From assembly GCF_000003605.2 (NCBI RefSeq), contig NW_003107589.1, positions 93,974-150,348 of the forward strand: a stretch of DNA of 56,375 bases. Direction: 5' to 3'. Below are positions 55,150 through 56,375 of this stretch, piece by piece. The notes beneath the pieces are model-generated. The model worked only from the letters and a program-made list of their open reading frames with translations, was not told where the DNA came from and ran no database searches. The stretch comes from Saccoglossus kowalevskii (lineage: Eukaryota; Hemichordata; Enteropneusta; Harrimaniidae). The translations under genes and the position numbers were made by a program. The stretch's first letter is position 1, and each line of letters starts with the position of its first letter.

Positions 55150-55560
55150 ATATTATTCCCTGAGGTCAACATTAAGTTTATTGGGGTCATTTGACTATTA
55201 TGTGAACAATTTTATGCTAATTTTCCAGTAAATACCTACTCCATTACTTTGATCCTTGGTATGTTAGTACTTTGGGTGACCTTATCCTCCATTGAATATT
55301 TGTGATAATTTTTGGTAAAAAATGCTTTTTTTGTCTTCTTCTTGAAAACTACCTGCTCAATTATTTTGATTCCTGGTACCTGTGGTTTACCTTTGTTAAA
55401 TTTGTTCATTTTGTGACGATATCTTCAAATTCTCAATTTTTAGCGAATATTTTTGTAATTTTTGGTAAAAAATGCTATTGTTTGACTTATTTTTGAAGAC
55501 TATCAGCTCAATTGCATTGATGATATGTAGGCTTCATGGGTTGACCTCCGTGACATTTAG
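55150..55560. repeat. Tandem monomers, TTCTTGAAAACT...GACGATATCTTCAAAT family
   Basis: Two to three diverged monomers of about 170 bp (cttcttgaaaactacctgct, catttgtgacgatatcttc-like blocks, tttttggtaaaaaatgct). Relatives at 42220-42560 and 46190-46450. All in OSBPL-like introns. Confidence 0.55.
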
Positions 55561-55849
55561 AACAAGATAATTTCCCAAATATATCAATAACCAAATAAAC
55601 TACCATGGTTGTGTAGGAACACAAGTAAACATGACATATATATATTACATAACATCTCGTCGTAAAGAACATTATCAACTATGTTTTGAAGAAAACACTT
55701 TGCAAAGAAAGTGGAGCTATTTTCATCATTAAGTTATTTGTTTATGTATTTTTTTTTTAAATGGGGCCCAAATGGACGTCATTGACTCCTGTGTGCGAAG
55801 CATAATGGGAGGTGTTAGGATTACTCTGTCTGTATGTATGTATGTTGTT

Positions 55850-56375
55850 TCCTCAGGACGTGCCTACATCGAGCTCCGCAAAAACTGCTATTTTTTACCT
55901 TGGTTCAAGATAAGTGCTCACTAGTTTTGATTTTATATCCTTTGTAAATAGTTTATAGTGCTACTTGGTGTCTTTTTGGCCGTTTTTGGCATAAATCTGC
56001 CGTGTTTCTGTTGGTTTTTAGTTTTTGTGTTTTGTGTCACTCACCAGGGGCTTGCCAAGATGGCCGCCGCCTTGGCGAGTGCACGTGTCAATCCCTTTGT
56101 TGGGTTGACACGTAAGCATGGTGTCAAGTGTGTGTCACTTGACGGAGTTAAAATTGAGACCTATGTTGAAAGTTTTTCTGGATTGGTTGGCCCTGAAAAT
56201 GTAGTGGCTGCCTCTTGTGCAAATGGTAGCGTTGTGTTTTTTAACTCGCATGACTGTGCGGAGTCTGTTTGTGTAACTGGGTGCAGCATTGAGAACCAGT
56301 TCCTTACTGTTCAACCACTGGTTAAACCTGCCACAAAAGTCGTGTTATCTGGTGTTCCTCCTTTCATACCAGACT
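55850..56375 (+). mobile_element. 5' end of non-LTR retrotransposon (5' UTR + ORF1)
   Basis: The character of the sequence changes near 55.85 kb from AT-rich intron to a mixed, T-rich leader followed by ORF1 at 56060. It lies in the OSBPL-like transcription orientation. The exact 5' boundary is uncertain; the element continues past the window. Confidence 0.5.
56060..56375 (+). CDS. ORF1 start of a non-LTR retrotransposon, cut by window end
   Basis: Open from ATG (context CCAAGATGG) through the right edge, 105 codons. VSLDGVKIETYVESF, VVFFNSHDCAESV and VVLSGVPPFIPD follow the pattern of LINE ORF1 gag-like proteins of the Tx1/L1 group in fish, frogs and invertebrates (RNA-recognition-like fold before CCHC knuckles). 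GC content is clearly higher than in the surrounding intron. Clade assignment is from memory of the family pattern; ORF2 is outside the window. Confidence 0.65.
   Translation, partial: MAAALASARVNPFVGLTRKHGVKCVSLDGVKIETYVESFSGLVGPENVVAASCANGSVVFFNSHDCAESVCVTGCSIENQFLTVQPLVKPATKVVLSGVPPFIPD

Larger units (their letters stand above)
50217..55849 (+). other. OSBPL-like intron downstream of exon 7
   Basis: Contains MITE relics (51253, 51887), the weak 33-nt exon candidate (51703), the 24/96-bp satellite (52997-54270) and tandem monomers (55150). 54280-55140 is AT-rich with nothing recognised. The next ORP exon was not found. Confidence 0.6.

Overview
This is AT-rich animal nuclear DNA with small phase-matched exons, kilobase-sized introns, several minisatellites, many short inverted-repeat transposon relics and one 50-N scaffold gap. 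The two host genes are recognisable animal families. Their divergence, and repeats rich in tacatgtacatgta and accggta words, suggest a marine invertebrate (non-vertebrate deuterostome or lophotrochozoan). I cannot fix the phylum from sequence alone.

Two genes lie head to head. On the minus strand, starting at 31459 and running off the left edge, is a TRANK1-like gene (TPR and ankyrin repeat-containing protein with an SF1-type helicase/ATPase core). I could assemble 23 exons (31459 down to 690), all joining in frame: 5296 coding bases, about 1765 residues, ending inside the helicase region before its later motifs. On the plus strand, starting at 32238, is an oxysterol-binding-protein-related gene of the ORP10/ORP11 type (OSBPL10/11). 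Seven exons (32238 to 50216) give about 253 residues: an N-terminal Rab-effector-like helix, the whole PH domain and the linker. The sterol/lipid-binding domain lies beyond the right edge. The start codons are 778 bp apart, so the two genes probably share a bidirectional promoter; a palindromic TGACGTCA sits just before the OSBPL start.

The main biological feature is the architecture of the TRANK1-like gene. Its N-terminal half is a tandem series of TPR + ankyrin exon cassettes. Cassette A (six exons, 26914-21757) and cassette B (six exons, 21523-15705) have matching intron phases and three exons of identical length (172, 92, 110 nt). A third, reduced and partly exon-fused cassette C (14789-8189) precedes the conserved TRANK1 region and the Walker A motif, which is split by an intron.

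Region by region: 1-0.36 kb pentanucleotide array; 0.69-31.46 kb TRANK1-like gene, whose introns hold a 2.1-kb 24-bp minisatellite (12.4-14.5 kb), TTAA-flanked MITEs, a 1.9-kb dispersed repeat, a PHD-finger-like fragment on the opposite strand and an LTR-like fragment; 31.46-32.24 kb shared promoter; 32.24-50.22 kb OSBPL-like gene, whose 12.5-kb first intron carries the second dispersed repeat copy, the N gap, a long-TIR element and a large fold-back; 47.9-50.1 kb 35-bp and 42-bp minisatellites; 53.0-54.3 kb a 24/96-bp higher-order minisatellite; 55.85-56.375 kb the 5' end and ORF1 start of a non-LTR retrotransposon. I saw no tRNA, rRNA, CRISPR or bacterial-type features. Most long open frames here are periodic minisatellites whose unit length is a multiple of three, not genes.
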